From an uncultured Lachnospiraceae bacterium (GTDB lineage Bacteria; Bacillota; Clostridia; Lachnospirales; Lachnospiraceae): 64,000 bases of DNA. The position numbers were made by a program, and so were the translations under genes. Shown here one piece after another: positions 18,492 through 27,308 of the stretch. The notes beneath the pieces are model-generated. The model saw only the letters and a program-made list of their open reading frames with translations, made no database searches and was not told the origin of the DNA. The number at the start of each line of letters is the position of its first letter. Within the stretch, counting starts at the first letter, position 1. The stretch spans positions 1 to 64,000 of the forward strand of contig CAJTSH010000007.1 in assembly GCA_910578885.1 (NCBI GenBank), given 5' to 3'.

Positions 18492-19799
18492 ATGGCAAAC
18501 GTAGAAATGCAATATATTTTATGGGGACAAAAGGAAGTATATAAAAGATGGATGGAGACCGTAAAATTAAATTTTCGGGCTCTTGAGAGCGTCAGGGAAC
18601 TGGAAAGGCGGGTCGCTGATTTGAGAGACCAAAAAAGAACGGTGGAGCAAGGGGTAGATTTAAAATTGTACCGTCATTATAAATGTGAGCTTCAGCAGCG
18701 TTGGATGAATTATTATGAAGATAAGCTGGTAGACGAGCTTGAAGGGGCTATGAAGCAAGTGGATCCGAACCGCCTTGCGGTCATAGTACTGCCAGAGGCA
18801 ATGATTTGCGATTATGTAACAGAGGATGAAGCAAAGGAAAACGGCTTACGGGCAAGAGGATATGTAAATCCGCTGTATGAAGAAACGGTGCGGAAAATTC
18901 TTGGACCTTCCGTTTCCGGCGGCGCAGCGGCGGCACGTATCATTAGTGATGAGGACGGAAATAAAACGCTTCTGAAGTTTACCGCAGATCATGGGCAGGC
19001 GCTGCTTTTTGCAGGAACGGTCTGGTGGAAGCAGTGGAACGAGAATTATCCCAAGGGCATCATCTTTAACAGCGCCCCCGTTTTTTATCAGGGAAGGTGT
19101 TGTTTTATGTGGGATAAACAGTTTGCATCTGAAGTTGACGGACTGAAAGGGATAAACTTAACGGAACAGTGGATCAAATACAGGATAAATGAAATGCCTG
19201 TGGCGTCGCCTTCGGCGGAGCCAGTACAGTATCCTGCTAATCTTGAAGGGATGGATACGGCGCTGTATCGGTTTTTAGGAGCAGACGTATGGAGAAAGAG
19301 GGGGATTTTAAGCAGTCTCACGGCCGATTATAATCTTGCGGGTACACCATTGTTGGAGATTGAATGCCAGACAGGAGAACGCTTGCTGTTCGGGGTTGAT
19401 ATCTGTAGGGATAATATCGTCTTATTTTTGGAGAAAGACAGCAAAAAATTGATTACGGATCTGTACGATTTTATAGACAGATATGGAGAGGCGTATTGTC
19501 AGATATCAACAGCGGAATATTTCGCAAGGTCGGCAGCTTCTGTAAATTTAATAAGGGCAGACGGGAGCTGCTCGGTCACAACAGGGGAAGAAAGAAAAAT
19601 AGATATCAGCGTAGTTATAGCAAACTATCTGACATATATAACAAACCAAGCGCGGTATCATGCATGTAAGGCAGATGCATGCGACTATGGGAAATCAGTG
19701 TCTGTTCTTTTCACAAAAGAAGAAGAAGAGCTTACCCCGCTGCATGATCATTTCTTTTTGTTATCAGATGTTGTATGGACAGAAGCGAGGGAAGAGTAG
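18492..19799 (+). CDS. Nitrilase-superfamily-like protein
   Basis: A 435-residue protein with three blocks that match the carbon-nitrogen hydrolase catalytic set: Glu102 in VLPEAM, Lys209 in FMWDKQF after an FNSAPVFYQG strand, and Cys305 in FGVDICRDN. The spacing between blocks (107 and 96 residues) is longer than in usual 270-330 residue nitrilases, so inserts are present. The N-terminal 80 residues are helical. AGGAGG precedes the ATG. It opens a four-gene cassette with a peptidase-like protein, a RhiA-like protein and a regulator. If active it would hydrolyse or condense a C-N bond; the substrate is unknown. The call is based on motifs only. Confidence 0.55.
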   Translation: MANVEMQYILWGQKEVYKRWMETVKLNFRALESVRELERRVADLRDQKRTVEQGVDLKLYRHYKCELQQRWMNYYEDKLVDELEGAMKQVDPNRLAVIVLPEAMICDYVTEDEAKENGLRARGYVNPLYEETVRKILGPSVSGGAAAARIISDEDGNKTLLKFTADHGQALLFAGTVWWKQWNENYPKGIIFNSAPVFYQGRCCFMWDKQFASEVDGLKGINLTEQWIKYRINEMPVASPSAEPVQYPANLEGMDTALYRFLGADVWRKRGILSSLTADYNLAGTPLLEIECQTGERLLFGVDICRDNIVLFLEKDSKKLITDLYDFIDRYGEAYCQISTAEYFARSAASVNLIRADGSCSVTTGEERKIDISVVIANYLTYITNQARYHACKADACDYGKSVSVLFTKEEEELTPLHDHFFLLSDVVWTEAREE

Positions 19800-19818
19800 G
19801 AAACGGAAGAGTGCGGCT

Positions 19819-21804
19819 ATGAAAAATTTTAGTTTCTATATAAAAAGAAAATTGTTTTATGGAAAAAGGGCGCAGGTCAGGATGCGCATAAAGCTGAAAA
19901 ACTGTTCACACGAAGACTATTACATACGGCTTGCAAATACGCCGTTTCAATCCATGCAGACAAGCGGCATTTCCTTATATTATGGGACAAAAGAGCTGGA
20001 ATATGACGGAATCTATGAAAATATGGTAAACCTATGGGACGAGGATGTCATCTGCCTGCATGGAAAGGAAAGCATAGAAAGGAACATCAATCTGGAAGAA
20101 TTATATGCGATCCGAAATTCCGGCGGTTACGGAATTGAGGGCAAGATACGTCTGTATTATGCAAGAGCGAATGAGAACGGTACAGAAAGGATAAACTGGA
20201 ACAGTCTTATTTTAGAAGCCGGAAGAAGACATTTTTTCATACGAAAGAAGCGTATGGGACAGACAATAGGAGAACGGTTCCGCAGTAAGGAAAAGGAGCG
20301 GCAGGATATTCGGAATGTCCCGCCTTATCCGGAGCCACAAATCCGGCTTGAAACAGGAAAAGAATTTACGGCTCCGTACAGGTGGGAAGATATTTCCGAA
20401 GCGATCAGGGAAACGTATTACGAACTGGTCTATGTGTTAAGGAGCCGTATCCGTCAGCTTGAGAAGCTGAAAGAAGATCCGGAATTTTGGAATTATTATG
20501 AGGAAGCGTTTGGAAACCGGCGGGAGGAATGCATTTCATATGTAAATCTACTGTTTGAATTATTATTAAAGAGACTTCGGGAAGAAAGGATCTGTTACTG
20601 CTATGGAATGGAAATAAAAGGAAATTGCTATGGGTTTACATATCGGAATGCAAGGACAATCTGGCTGAGTCCGAGCTTTCTGGCTGCAAAAATGTCAGGA
20701 GAAAATTCGAAAACCGGCATTTTGTTATATGAGCTGCTTCAGTCGGTGATAGGAATGGGGGGAAAAGGGAATGCAGAGGGAATCTTATGCCTGACGGGAG
20801 AAGGCTGCATAGAGGTGGCAGGAAATGAGCCGGCAAAAGCGCTGCAAAATCCCGGAAGTTTTGAGGAATTTATCGAAAACTGCAATGCCTGCTGGGGTGC
20901 GGAGATAATATTGGAAAATACGGAAAATGCCGGGATTGCAGAATTTGGAGGACCCAAAATCATTGTTTTTGAGGAAAAACTGTATTTATTTTATATGGAT
21001 CGAGACGGCGTCCTGATGGAAGCGGTTCTAAACAAAGAGGGAATTCAGGAAGCGTATGCTTCCGGGTTTCCGGAGACAGAGATTTTGGCATATCATCCGG
21101 AGGCAGTGGTCTATGACAATTGTCTGTATCTGTTCTATATTCCGTTAAAAGAAGACGGGCTGTATTATACCTATCGGAAGAATGGGAAATGGATGCCGGG
21201 AAAGCCGGTGAGAACTGAGAGCGGGCAGAAGATAAAAGCGGCATACCCGCCAAGACCGGCGGTATATCAGAACCGCATTTATCTTTTGTATTGGAAAAAA
21301 GATAAAAGCGGGCTCTATATGACGAGCTGCGGAAAATGCGGCTGGATCAATGAGGAAAAGATTGCAGATTTGGAAGGCAGAAAAAATCCGCATCACCCTT
21401 CTTTGATTGTCAGTCAGGGAGAATTGTATATGATATATGAAGTGAACAGAAGCAGTATGTATGGGATATACAGGGGAACAGGGTGCGGCTGGGAGCTGGA
21501 AAAAACAAGCGGCGCCAGTCTTGGAAGTTTATTTCTGGCAAAAGGGGCGATAGAAACAGTAGGAGATGAAGATGGATTTCACGTACTGATTTCGGAGCTG
21601 TACGGCGGGCTCATAGAGCTTCGGATGGATTATAATCAGTTTTTGGGAAGATCCGTCTGGAGGGAGGGGCGGTCTGTAATTATGAAAGAGCCTCAAGATA
21701 TACAGAAGTATTCCTTGTGCAGCAGTGTATACTGGGGCGGCGAGGTTTGGACGGTGTATCAAAGAGACGAACGAAGTATTATATTGAGCAGAAGGACGTA
21801 TTGA
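19819..21804 (+). CDS. Peptidase M35-like protein with lost active site and propeller-like C-terminus
   Basis: A 661-residue protein. Residues 10-130 resemble the N-terminal beta domain of bacterial M35 (aspzincin) peptidases: a leading LKNCSHEDYYI-type strand, a NTPFQSM turn, and a late KIRLYY strand. The region near residue 300 corresponds to the zinc site, but HExxH is replaced by YELLQ (Tyr304, Glu305, Gln308), so zinc catalysis should be lost. From about residue 370 there are repeated units of about 50 residues with VVYDNCLYLFYIP- and AVYQNRIYLLYWK-type strands, like a beta-propeller lectin. ATG 19819 is chosen although the ribosome binding site is weak. No signal peptide. Possibly a binding or toxin-like protein. 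Confidence 0.5.
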   Translation: MKNFSFYIKRKLFYGKRAQVRMRIKLKNCSHEDYYIRLANTPFQSMQTSGISLYYGTKELEYDGIYENMVNLWDEDVICLHGKESIERNINLEELYAIRNSGGYGIEGKIRLYYARANENGTERINWNSLILEAGRRHFFIRKKRMGQTIGERFRSKEKERQDIRNVPPYPEPQIRLETGKEFTAPYRWEDISEAIRETYYELVYVLRSRIRQLEKLKEDPEFWNYYEEAFGNRREECISYVNLLFELLLKRLREERICYCYGMEIKGNCYGFTYRNARTIWLSPSFLAAKMSGENSKTGILLYELLQSVIGMGGKGNAEGILCLTGEGCIEVAGNEPAKALQNPGSFEEFIENCNACWGAEIILENTENAGIAEFGGPKIIVFEEKLYLFYMDRDGVLMEAVLNKEGIQEAYASGFPETEILAYHPEAVVYDNCLYLFYIPLKEDGLYYTYRKNGKWMPGKPVRTESGQKIKAAYPPRPAVYQNRIYLLYWKKDKSGLYMTSCGKCGWINEEKIADLEGRKNPHHPSLIVSQGELYMIYEVNRSSMYGIYRGTGCGWELEKTSGASLGSLFLAKGAIETVGDEDGFHVLISELYGGLIELRMDYNQFLGRSVWREGRSVIMKEPQDIQKYSLCSSVYWGGEVWTVYQRDERSIILSRRTY

Positions 21805-21805
21805 A

Positions 21806-21849
21806 AAAGTACCGTTTATGTTGAAAAAAAGCAGCATAAGCGGTACTTT
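21806..21849 (+). other. Hairpin between the M35-like and RhiA-like genes
   Basis: AAAGTACCG pairs with CGGTACTTT and the stem continues with TTATG and CATAA around an extra base, closing a 14-nt A-rich loop. It starts 1 bp after the M35-like stop and is followed by GTAATT, so it could act as a weak terminator or attenuator inside the cassette. Confidence 0.55.
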
Positions 21850-21900
21850 GTAATTGGAAATGATATGAAATCCGATAGAAATCCGAGTAGATGTGATATG

Positions 21901-21934
21901 ATGGCTTTGCAGTTGAGAAAATTGCAAAAGCCAT
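21901..21934 (+). other. Second hairpin upstream of the RhiA-like gene
   Basis: ATGGCTTTGCA pairs with TGCAAAAGCCAT with one bulged A and an 11-nt loop, 45 bp before the RhiA-like start codon. It may fold in the leader of the small-protein mRNA. The function is unknown. Confidence 0.4.
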
Positions 21935-21978
21935 GGCAAAATATTACAATTGAAAAAAATATAAATGGAGGAAGAAGT

Positions 21979-22488
21979 ATGGCGACAAAATATAGCTTAA
22001 CCGTAAATAATAATTCACAAAATTATGGAAATATCTGTGTATTCCAGACCTTGCCGGATCAGCCGGACAATTTCATGAGCCTTGCATGGTTCAGCAAGGC
22101 GGCGCATTGCGGAACATCCGTAGAGTTCGAATGGACGACAGATTACAATTTCTTATGGACGGATCAGGGAGAGATGAAGCCGGGCGTTACATTTAAGGCT
22201 TCGCAGGTAATTGATGCGAAGCCGGCGGATATCACAAAAAATTCCGTTGCGTTTACAAAGGAGTACGGAGCATATCGGTTTGCGGAAACCAGCAAATATA
22301 CCAAGGAAGGAACTCTTGGAATTTATACGGATCAGACTGTTCCGCATGGAGAGGCTTCCGTAGGAATCGGAATGTCCGGCAACGGAACTTTTGCCGTAAC
22401 GGCAACTCCGAATTACAATTTCGTATTTAAGCCGCATCCAAGATACTGGGTAGTATTCGGAACCTATCAGGTGGGAGTAAACAAATGA
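21979..22488 (+). CDS. RhiA-like small protein
   Basis: A 169-residue beta-rich protein without signal peptide. The segments YSLTVNNNS, FQTLPDQPDN and SLAWFSKAAH, and the later NFLWTDQG and PGVTFKASQV blocks, closely recall RhiA, the rhizosphere-expressed protein of Rhizobium, whose biochemical role is not known. ATG 21979 lies behind GGAGGAAG; the frame is open 38 codons further upstream without support. The gene overlaps the following regulator by an ATGA. In other bacteria RhiA-type proteins also occur near M35-like proteins, as far as I recall, which strengthens the cassette. Confidence 0.65.
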   Translation: MATKYSLTVNNNSQNYGNICVFQTLPDQPDNFMSLAWFSKAAHCGTSVEFEWTTDYNFLWTDQGEMKPGVTFKASQVIDAKPADITKNSVAFTKEYGAYRFAETSKYTKEGTLGIYTDQTVPHGEASVGIGMSGNGTFAVTATPNYNFVFKPHPRYWVVFGTYQVGVNK

Positions 22489-23066
22489 GCGATGGTAGAA
22501 AGTTATGGGTTGAAAAGCCTGTCGGGGAGACGGAGAATAAGAAAATTCAGATAAATTGTTTCGGGAGGCTCTCGATTTATCAGGAAGGGCAGGAGATGGG
22601 CATTGTCATGAATTCCGAAAAAGCAAGGGAATTAATTGCTTTTTTGATGACATATCAAGGTGCGGCGGTAAGCAAAGTGACAATCTGTGAAGCATTGTGG
22701 GGCAATGTAGATATCCATCGGAGTCTGGATAGTCTTTATAAGCTTGTAAGAAAAATGCCAATTTCATTTCAGTTAAAGAGTAACCGGGGCATGTTACAGC
22801 TCAAACTTGATAATGTAGATAGTGATTTGCTCCAATTTGAAAAACTAATGGGGGAAAGAGATTGCATTGAGAATTTAGAGCAGGCGGTAAAGCTGTACAG
22901 AGGTTCCCTGTATGAGGAAGAGAACTATGAATGGATCAGCGAAAAGGATGCGTTTTATGATAATTTGTATGTGGATACTATCAGTTATTTGAAAAAGCAT
23001 TTCCAGCAGCAAGAGGAGAGCGAGCGCGCATACTACTATGAGTCGCTGTTAGACAGATATGCATGA
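22485..23066 (+). CDS. SARP/BTAD-type transcriptional regulator
   Basis: A 193-residue protein with an OmpR-like winged-helix half (about residues 15-95, including FGRLSIYQEGQ and the SKVTICEALWG helix) and a bacterial transcriptional activator (BTAD) half from about residue 100 (LYRGSLYEEENYEWI, then a TPR-like helix pair). This is the compact SARP arrangement. Its ATG overlaps the stop of the RhiA-like gene (ATGA), so both are coexpressed and it probably regulates this cassette. A terminator follows at 23112-23143. Confidence 0.72.
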   Translation: MSDGRKLWVEKPVGETENKKIQINCFGRLSIYQEGQEMGIVMNSEKARELIAFLMTYQGAAVSKVTICEALWGNVDIHRSLDSLYKLVRKMPISFQLKSNRGMLQLKLDNVDSDLLQFEKLMGERDCIENLEQAVKLYRGSLYEEENYEWISEKDAFYDNLYVDTISYLKKHFQQQEESERAYYYESLLDRYA

Positions 23067-23072
23067 GGAAAA

Positions 23073-23101
23073 TTGACACAATACAAAAAACATGATACAG
23101 T
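23073..23101 (+). promoter_or_regulatory. Possible sigma-70 promoter ahead of a hairpin leader
   Basis: TTGACA at 23073-23078 is separated by 17 bp from TACAGT at 23096-23101. Transcription would start about 5 bp before the terminator-like stem at 23112, so it could feed an attenuated leader for the glycosyltransferase at 23207. Confidence 0.4.
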
Positions 23102-23111
23102 TAGATAAGTC

Positions 23112-23143
23112 GTGAAGGCAGAAATGGGTATTTTTGCCTTCAC
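23112..23143 (+). terminator. Terminator-like hairpin after the SARP gene
   Basis: GTGAAGGCAGAAA pairs with TTTTTGCCTTCAC with one mismatch around a 6-nt loop, followed by the T-rich TCATTTATTTTC. It closes the four-gene cassette, or attenuates a transcript from the promoter just upstream. Confidence 0.75.
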
Positions 23144-23206
23144 TCATTTATTTTCACGGGAATCCATGAAAAAGAAGAGAAAAATGCAGGCAAGGAGGAA
23201 CGGCAA

Positions 23207-24151
23207 TTGAAATTGACAGCAATCGTACCATGCTATAACGAAGAAGCGGCGATTCCTTATTTTCATGAGGAAATAGCCCGTGTAATATCCGGGATGCCCG
23301 GGCTTACTTTAGAGCTGATCTATATCAACGACGGATCTAAGGATAGGACATTGGAAATTATAAAGGAGCTGGCGGTAAAGGACAGTCATGTGAAATACCT
23401 CTCGTTTTCCAGAAATTTTGGAAAGGAAGCGGCAATTTATGCAGGGTTACAGAATGCGTCCGGAGATTTGGTTGCCATTATGGATGCCGATTTACAAGAT
23501 CCTCCGTCCTTGCTGCCGAAAATGTATCAGGCAATTGTAGAAGAAGGATATGATTCGGCAGCAGCTAGAAGAGTGGACAGGAAAGGAGAGCCGCCTATCC
23601 GTTCGTGGTTTGCCCGATTGTTCTACCGGATGATGAACCGGATCTCTAAGACAGAGATTGTGGATGGCGCAAGGGACTTTCGGCTGATGAACAGGAAATA
23701 CGTAGACGCCTTGCTTCAGATGAGCGAGTATAACCGGTTTTCAAAAGGAATGTTTGGCTGGGTCGGTTTTGAGACGAAATGGCTAGAATTTGAAAATGTG
23801 GAGCGGGTGGCAGGCGAGACCAAATGGTCCTTCTGGAAATTATTTCTATATTCAATAGAGGGGATTGTTGATTTTTCAACAGTGCCGCTGGCATTAGCTT
23901 CCTGTGTCGGTGTGCTGATGTGCGGACTGGCTGTTCTGGCTATTATCTTTATTATTGTAAGGCAGTTATTATTTGGCGGCTCGGCGTTCGGCTGGCCGTC
24001 TATGGCATGTATTGTTATTTTTATCGGAGGGGTACAGCTGCTTTGTATCGGCATCCTGGGCTCATATCTTTCGAGGACTTATCTGGAGGTGAAGCACAGA
24101 CCGATTTATATTTGTAAGGAAACGAATCTCGAGGTTCGAAAAAGTAATTGA
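23207..24151 (+). CDS. Membrane-bound GT2 glycosyltransferase (GtrB/DPM1-like)
   Basis: A 314-residue family 2 glycosyltransferase of the polyprenyl-phosphate type. The nucleotide-sugar domain shows VPCYNEE at the start, the DADLQDPP metal-binding motif near residue 95, and FSKGMFGW. Two C-terminal membrane segments (about 230-255 and 265-290) match GtrB-like enzymes that make undecaprenyl-phosphate sugars for surface polymers. The start is a TTG behind AAGGAGG. It stands alone between the accessory cassette and signalling genes. The sugar is unknown. Confidence 0.88.
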   Translation: MKLTAIVPCYNEEAAIPYFHEEIARVISGMPGLTLELIYINDGSKDRTLEIIKELAVKDSHVKYLSFSRNFGKEAAIYAGLQNASGDLVAIMDADLQDPPSLLPKMYQAIVEEGYDSAAARRVDRKGEPPIRSWFARLFYRMMNRISKTEIVDGARDFRLMNRKYVDALLQMSEYNRFSKGMFGWVGFETKWLEFENVERVAGETKWSFWKLFLYSIEGIVDFSTVPLALASCVGVLMCGLAVLAIIFIIVRQLLFGGSAFGWPSMACIVIFIGGVQLLCIGILGSYLSRTYLEVKHRPIYICKETNLEVRKSN

Positions 24152-24166
24152 AAGAAGTTAAACCTC

Positions 24167-24194
24167 TTGCAAATTTGACAAAAGAAGTTATAAT
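24167..24194 (+). promoter_or_regulatory. Promoter of the HPt gene
   Basis: TTGCAA at 24167-24172 and a perfect TATAAT at 24189-24194 are spaced 16 bp apart, 40 bp before the HPt start codon. No motility-type (sigma-D) element is apparent. Confidence 0.6.
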
Positions 24195-24233
24195 TTAATA
24201 CTAGGAGATATTAAAGAAAAGAGGGTATAGAGT

Positions 24234-24608
24234 ATGGATGAAAATTTTAAGAAGCAGCTGAAGGATTGCGGAGCAGATGTAGAGACAACTGTGAAACGGT
24301 TCATGGGAAATGAAGCGCTCTACGAGAAATTTGTCATGAAATTTCTGGATGATAAAAACTGCGAAGGAATACAAGCGAATATTGAGAAGAGTGATTATAA
24401 GGAAGTGTTCAACTGCGCTCATGCGTTAAAGGGAGTTTCTGCCAATTTGGGTCTTGATCCGATAACTGCGATTGCTGCAGAGCTGTGCGACCTGTTGAGG
24501 AACAAACAGGCTGAGGATGTAGATGCAGGGAAAGTGGACGAATTGGGAGCGAAATTGACAGAGGTGTGCGGACGCATTCGGAAGATTTTGGAAGAGAATA
24601 AGCATTAA
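24234..24608 (+). CDS. Histidine phosphotransfer (HPt) protein
   Basis: A 124-residue helical HPt protein. The phosphoaccepting His is His63 in the motif AHALKGVSANLG. Such proteins relay phosphate between a receiver and a second receiver. It precedes a receiver-HD-GYP protein and a histidine kinase, so it is a likely relay partner of these. It has its own promoter at 24167-24194 and sits 82 bp before the next gene. Confidence 0.9.
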   Translation: MDENFKKQLKDCGADVETTVKRFMGNEALYEKFVMKFLDDKNCEGIQANIEKSDYKEVFNCAHALKGVSANLGLDPITAIAAELCDLLRNKQAEDVDAGKVDELGAKLTEVCGRIRKILEENKH

Positions 24609-24690
24609 CGAGAATATATTTGACTTTTTTTTTGAATGGTGTTAACTTGAAGAGAGAATAATCTAAAGAAAGAGTAAATAAGGAGTTGTC

Positions 24691-25779
24691 ATGGATAAAC
24701 AGCAGATATTGATTGTGGATGATGAAGAAGTAAACAGAGAGATACTAGGCTGGGTATTTCAGAGTGAATATGAAGTGCTTCAGGCGGAGAATGGTCAGGA
24801 AGCGGTCGAGAAGATTAAAGGCAATGAGAATATTGTGTTGATTCTGTTGGATGTTATCATGCCGGTGCTTGACGGTTTTGGGGTACTGGAATATATGCGG
24901 ACGCACGATCTGTCTGATAAAATTCCTGTTGTACTGATTACGGGAGAGACGGTTGAAAATAGCGAGGATCAGGCATATTCTTATGGCGTGGCAGACGTAA
25001 TGCATAAGCCGTTTTTCCCGCATATCGTCAAGAGAAGAGCTGAAAATATCATAGAGCTTTATCAGAACAAAAAGAATATGGAGATGCGCCTGAAGGAGCA
25101 GGAAGAAGCTATCATGGCGCAGAATAAGAAGATTCGCGAAAGCAATGAATTCATGATAGACGCACTTAGTTCTGTTGTCGAATTCCGAAGCCTTGAGACT
25201 GGGGAACATATTAAACGTATCAAATATTTCACAAGAATCATGTTAAAATATCTTATGAAGTATTTCCCGAAATATGGTCTGACATCTGCACAGGTGGATG
25301 AAATATCCAGAGCGGCAGCCCTGCATGATATCGGTAAGATTGGAATTCCAGATGCTATCTTACTCAAACCGGGACGTTTGACGCCGGAAGAATTTGAGGT
25401 TATGAAGACCCATACGACAATTGGATGTGACATATTAGAGAAGTTCAGAAGTGAACAGACGGATGAGGATGAATTTTACCGCTATTGTTATGAAATCTGC
25501 CGTTATCATCACGAGAGATGGGACGGTAAGGGATATCCCGATCATCTGGCAGGGGATGAGATACCGATCAGTGCGCAGATTGTTGCTGTAGCGGATGTGT
25601 ATGATGCGTTGGTAAGCCCTAGAGTATATAAGAGCGCATATGCCAATAATATCGCATATGATATGATTATGAACGGTGAATGCGGACAGTTCTCGTCGGA
25701 TGTCATGGAATGTTTCGCACTTGCCAAGGAAGATTTCTTTAATATTGTAGAAGTAATAAAAATGTTTGATTTTTCATAA
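24691..25779 (+). CDS. Response regulator with HD-GYP domain (c-di-GMP phosphodiesterase)
   Basis: A 362-residue RpfG-like protein. The receiver domain (residues 1-120) keeps the acidic pair DDEE and the phosphoacceptor Asp in LLDVIMP. After a helical linker an HD-GYP domain (about 150-350) has intact LHDIGKIGIP (His212, Asp213), HHERWDGKGYP and VADVYDAL motifs, so hydrolysis of cyclic di-GMP is expected. It is preceded by the HPt gene and followed by a hairpin and the histidine kinase. Confidence 0.93.
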   Translation: MDKQQILIVDDEEVNREILGWVFQSEYEVLQAENGQEAVEKIKGNENIVLILLDVIMPVLDGFGVLEYMRTHDLSDKIPVVLITGETVENSEDQAYSYGVADVMHKPFFPHIVKRRAENIIELYQNKKNMEMRLKEQEEAIMAQNKKIRESNEFMIDALSSVVEFRSLETGEHIKRIKYFTRIMLKYLMKYFPKYGLTSAQVDEISRAAALHDIGKIGIPDAILLKPGRLTPEEFEVMKTHTTIGCDILEKFRSEQTDEDEFYRYCYEICRYHHERWDGKGYPDHLAGDEIPISAQIVAVADVYDALVSPRVYKSAYANNIAYDMIMNGECGQFSSDVMECFALAKEDFFNIVEVIKMFDFS

Positions 25780-25791
25780 CATTTACACGAG

Positions 25792-25833
25792 ACAAGAGGG
25801 GGCAAAAATATTTATTTTTGCCGTCTTTCTTGT
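25792..25833 (+). terminator. Hairpin, possible terminator between HD-GYP and kinase genes
   Basis: GGCAAAAATA pairs with TATTTTTGCC and an outer ACAAGA pairs with TCTTGT. The segment after the inner stem is T-rich (GTCTTTCTTGT). It may reduce read-through into the histidine kinase gene that starts at 25857. Confidence 0.5.
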
Positions 25834-25856
25834 GGCTATGTCAGAGGAGGGATTGT

Positions 25857-27308
25857 ATGGAACAGGTCGAGTGCGGCATATTTCCTGTAAAAGATGCGCT
25901 GGAAATGGTTCTTATGTTTGACAGAACAGGAAGAATTGTTTATGCGAATGATGCGGCTCAAAAAAAGCTGGAATATAAGGATGATATATGCGGCAGGAAA
26001 ATCAGTGACGTCTTTCCAAATGATTTCGAGGCTTTTAAAGAGGGCGGGGAAGTGGATTGCCCGTCAGGTCATGAACTTAAGAATCTTGTGGCGTACCGTG
26101 AGAACCGTACCTGCTTCCCGGTAGAAGTGAGGATTATAAACGGCAGCGGACAGCCTGAGATGTACATATGCATGGCAAATGACACATTGGAAAAAGAGCA
26201 TTTGAGCAGGGAAATCGCTCAGGTGCAGCAGGAAGCGCAGCAGGCGCTCAAGGTAAAGTCTGAGTTTGTTGCAAATGTGACGCATGAACTGAGAACCCCG
26301 GTCAATGGCGTGCTTGGCAATGTCAGGGAGCTGCTGGGTGAGGAGACGGATACGCAGAAGGAAAAATCTTTGCGGATGATAGAACGCTGCTGTGTGGACA
26401 TGAATAAAATCATTGACAATATTCTGGATTTTTCTAAACTTGAAGCGGGCAAGTTTACACTTGAGCCGCGGAGGTTTCACTTTAGGGATATGTTAGATCA
26501 TGTAAAATCGAATCATATCAATAAGATTACAGAAAAAGGATTAGAATTTTTTATGACGGTGTCGCCGGAGGTGCCGGAATATGTTGTAGGAGATGAATTA
26601 AGAATCAAGCAGATTCTTAATAATCTGTTATCTAATGCCTTGAAATTTACTGCAGTAGGGAAGGTTACTGTTGAAGTGATAAAGACTGCGCAGGTGAATG
26701 ATAGAGTAGAATTGTTCTTTATCGTTGTGGATTCCGGAATTGGAATCAAGCAGGAGGATAAAGACAAATTATTTCAAAGTTTTTCTCAGGTGGATGCTTC
26801 TATTTCCAGAAAGTACGGCGGTACAGGTCTGGGACTGAATATCTGTAAGCAGTTGGTAGAACTGATGGGCGGAAGAATCGGAGTGGAGAGTGAAAAAGGT
26901 AAGGGAAGTTCCTTTTCTTTTTCTATCTGGGTTGATTCCGGCGAAGAGAAAGAGGAGGAACAGAAGGCTCAGACTGATACTTCCACAACGCCGGTATTTA
27001 CAATTGCACAGGCCTCTCTTCCAAGGGCGGAAGACGAGGAAAGACCGAATCGGTTTGGCATGCCGGCAACTCAGGAAGCGCTTAAGAAAAACCTGTGGAA
27101 GCTGATTCTTTGTGTAGAACTGGAAAACTGGGAAAAAGCAGAGATGTTCATGGAAACGATAAGACAGCTTGCGGAGGGGGCGCCGCGTGAATTGGGAAGG
27201 CTTATCTTGAGAATGAAGATGGCGGTTCAGAAAGAGAATTATGATAAGGTGATTGCCGCTTATGAAGAATTAAAGACGCTTCTGCCGTCAGAGGAGGTGC
27301 ATGTATGA
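25857..27308 (+). CDS. PAS-containing sensor histidine kinase
   Basis: A 483-residue cytoplasmic kinase with no membrane segment. A PAS domain occupies about residues 1-110, HisKA follows with the phosphorylated His143 in VTHELRTPVNG, then a HATPase_c domain with NNLLSNALKF, DSGIGI and GGTGLGL boxes. The final 110 residues hold a helical extension of unknown role. ATG 25857 is fixed by AGAGGAGG just upstream. Its stop overlaps the start of the next response regulator (ATGA), so they are a coupled pair. Confidence 0.9.
   Translation: MEQVECGIFPVKDALEMVLMFDRTGRIVYANDAAQKKLEYKDDICGRKISDVFPNDFEAFKEGGEVDCPSGHELKNLVAYRENRTCFPVEVRIINGSGQPEMYICMANDTLEKEHLSREIAQVQQEAQQALKVKSEFVANVTHELRTPVNGVLGNVRELLGEETDTQKEKSLRMIERCCVDMNKIIDNILDFSKLEAGKFTLEPRRFHFRDMLDHVKSNHINKITEKGLEFFMTVSPEVPEYVVGDELRIKQILNNLLSNALKFTAVGKVTVEVIKTAQVNDRVELFFIVVDSGIGIKQEDKDKLFQSFSQVDASISRKYGGTGLGLNICKQLVELMGGRIGVESEKGKGSSFSFSIWVDSGEEKEEEQKAQTDTSTTPVFTIAQASLPRAEDEERPNRFGMPATQEALKKNLWKLILCVELENWEKAEMFMETIRQLAEGAPRELGRLILRMKMAVQKENYDKVIAAYEELKTLLPSEEVHV

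Noticed and set aside
19660..19818. N-terminal extension of the M35-like gene
   Set aside because: It lies inside the nitrilase-like gene in another frame and has a low-complexity basic composition.
24620..24648. Promoter TTGACT-17-TAACTT before the first HD-GYP gene
   Set aside because: The -10 box matches in only three positions, so it was not listed as a feature, though it may be real.
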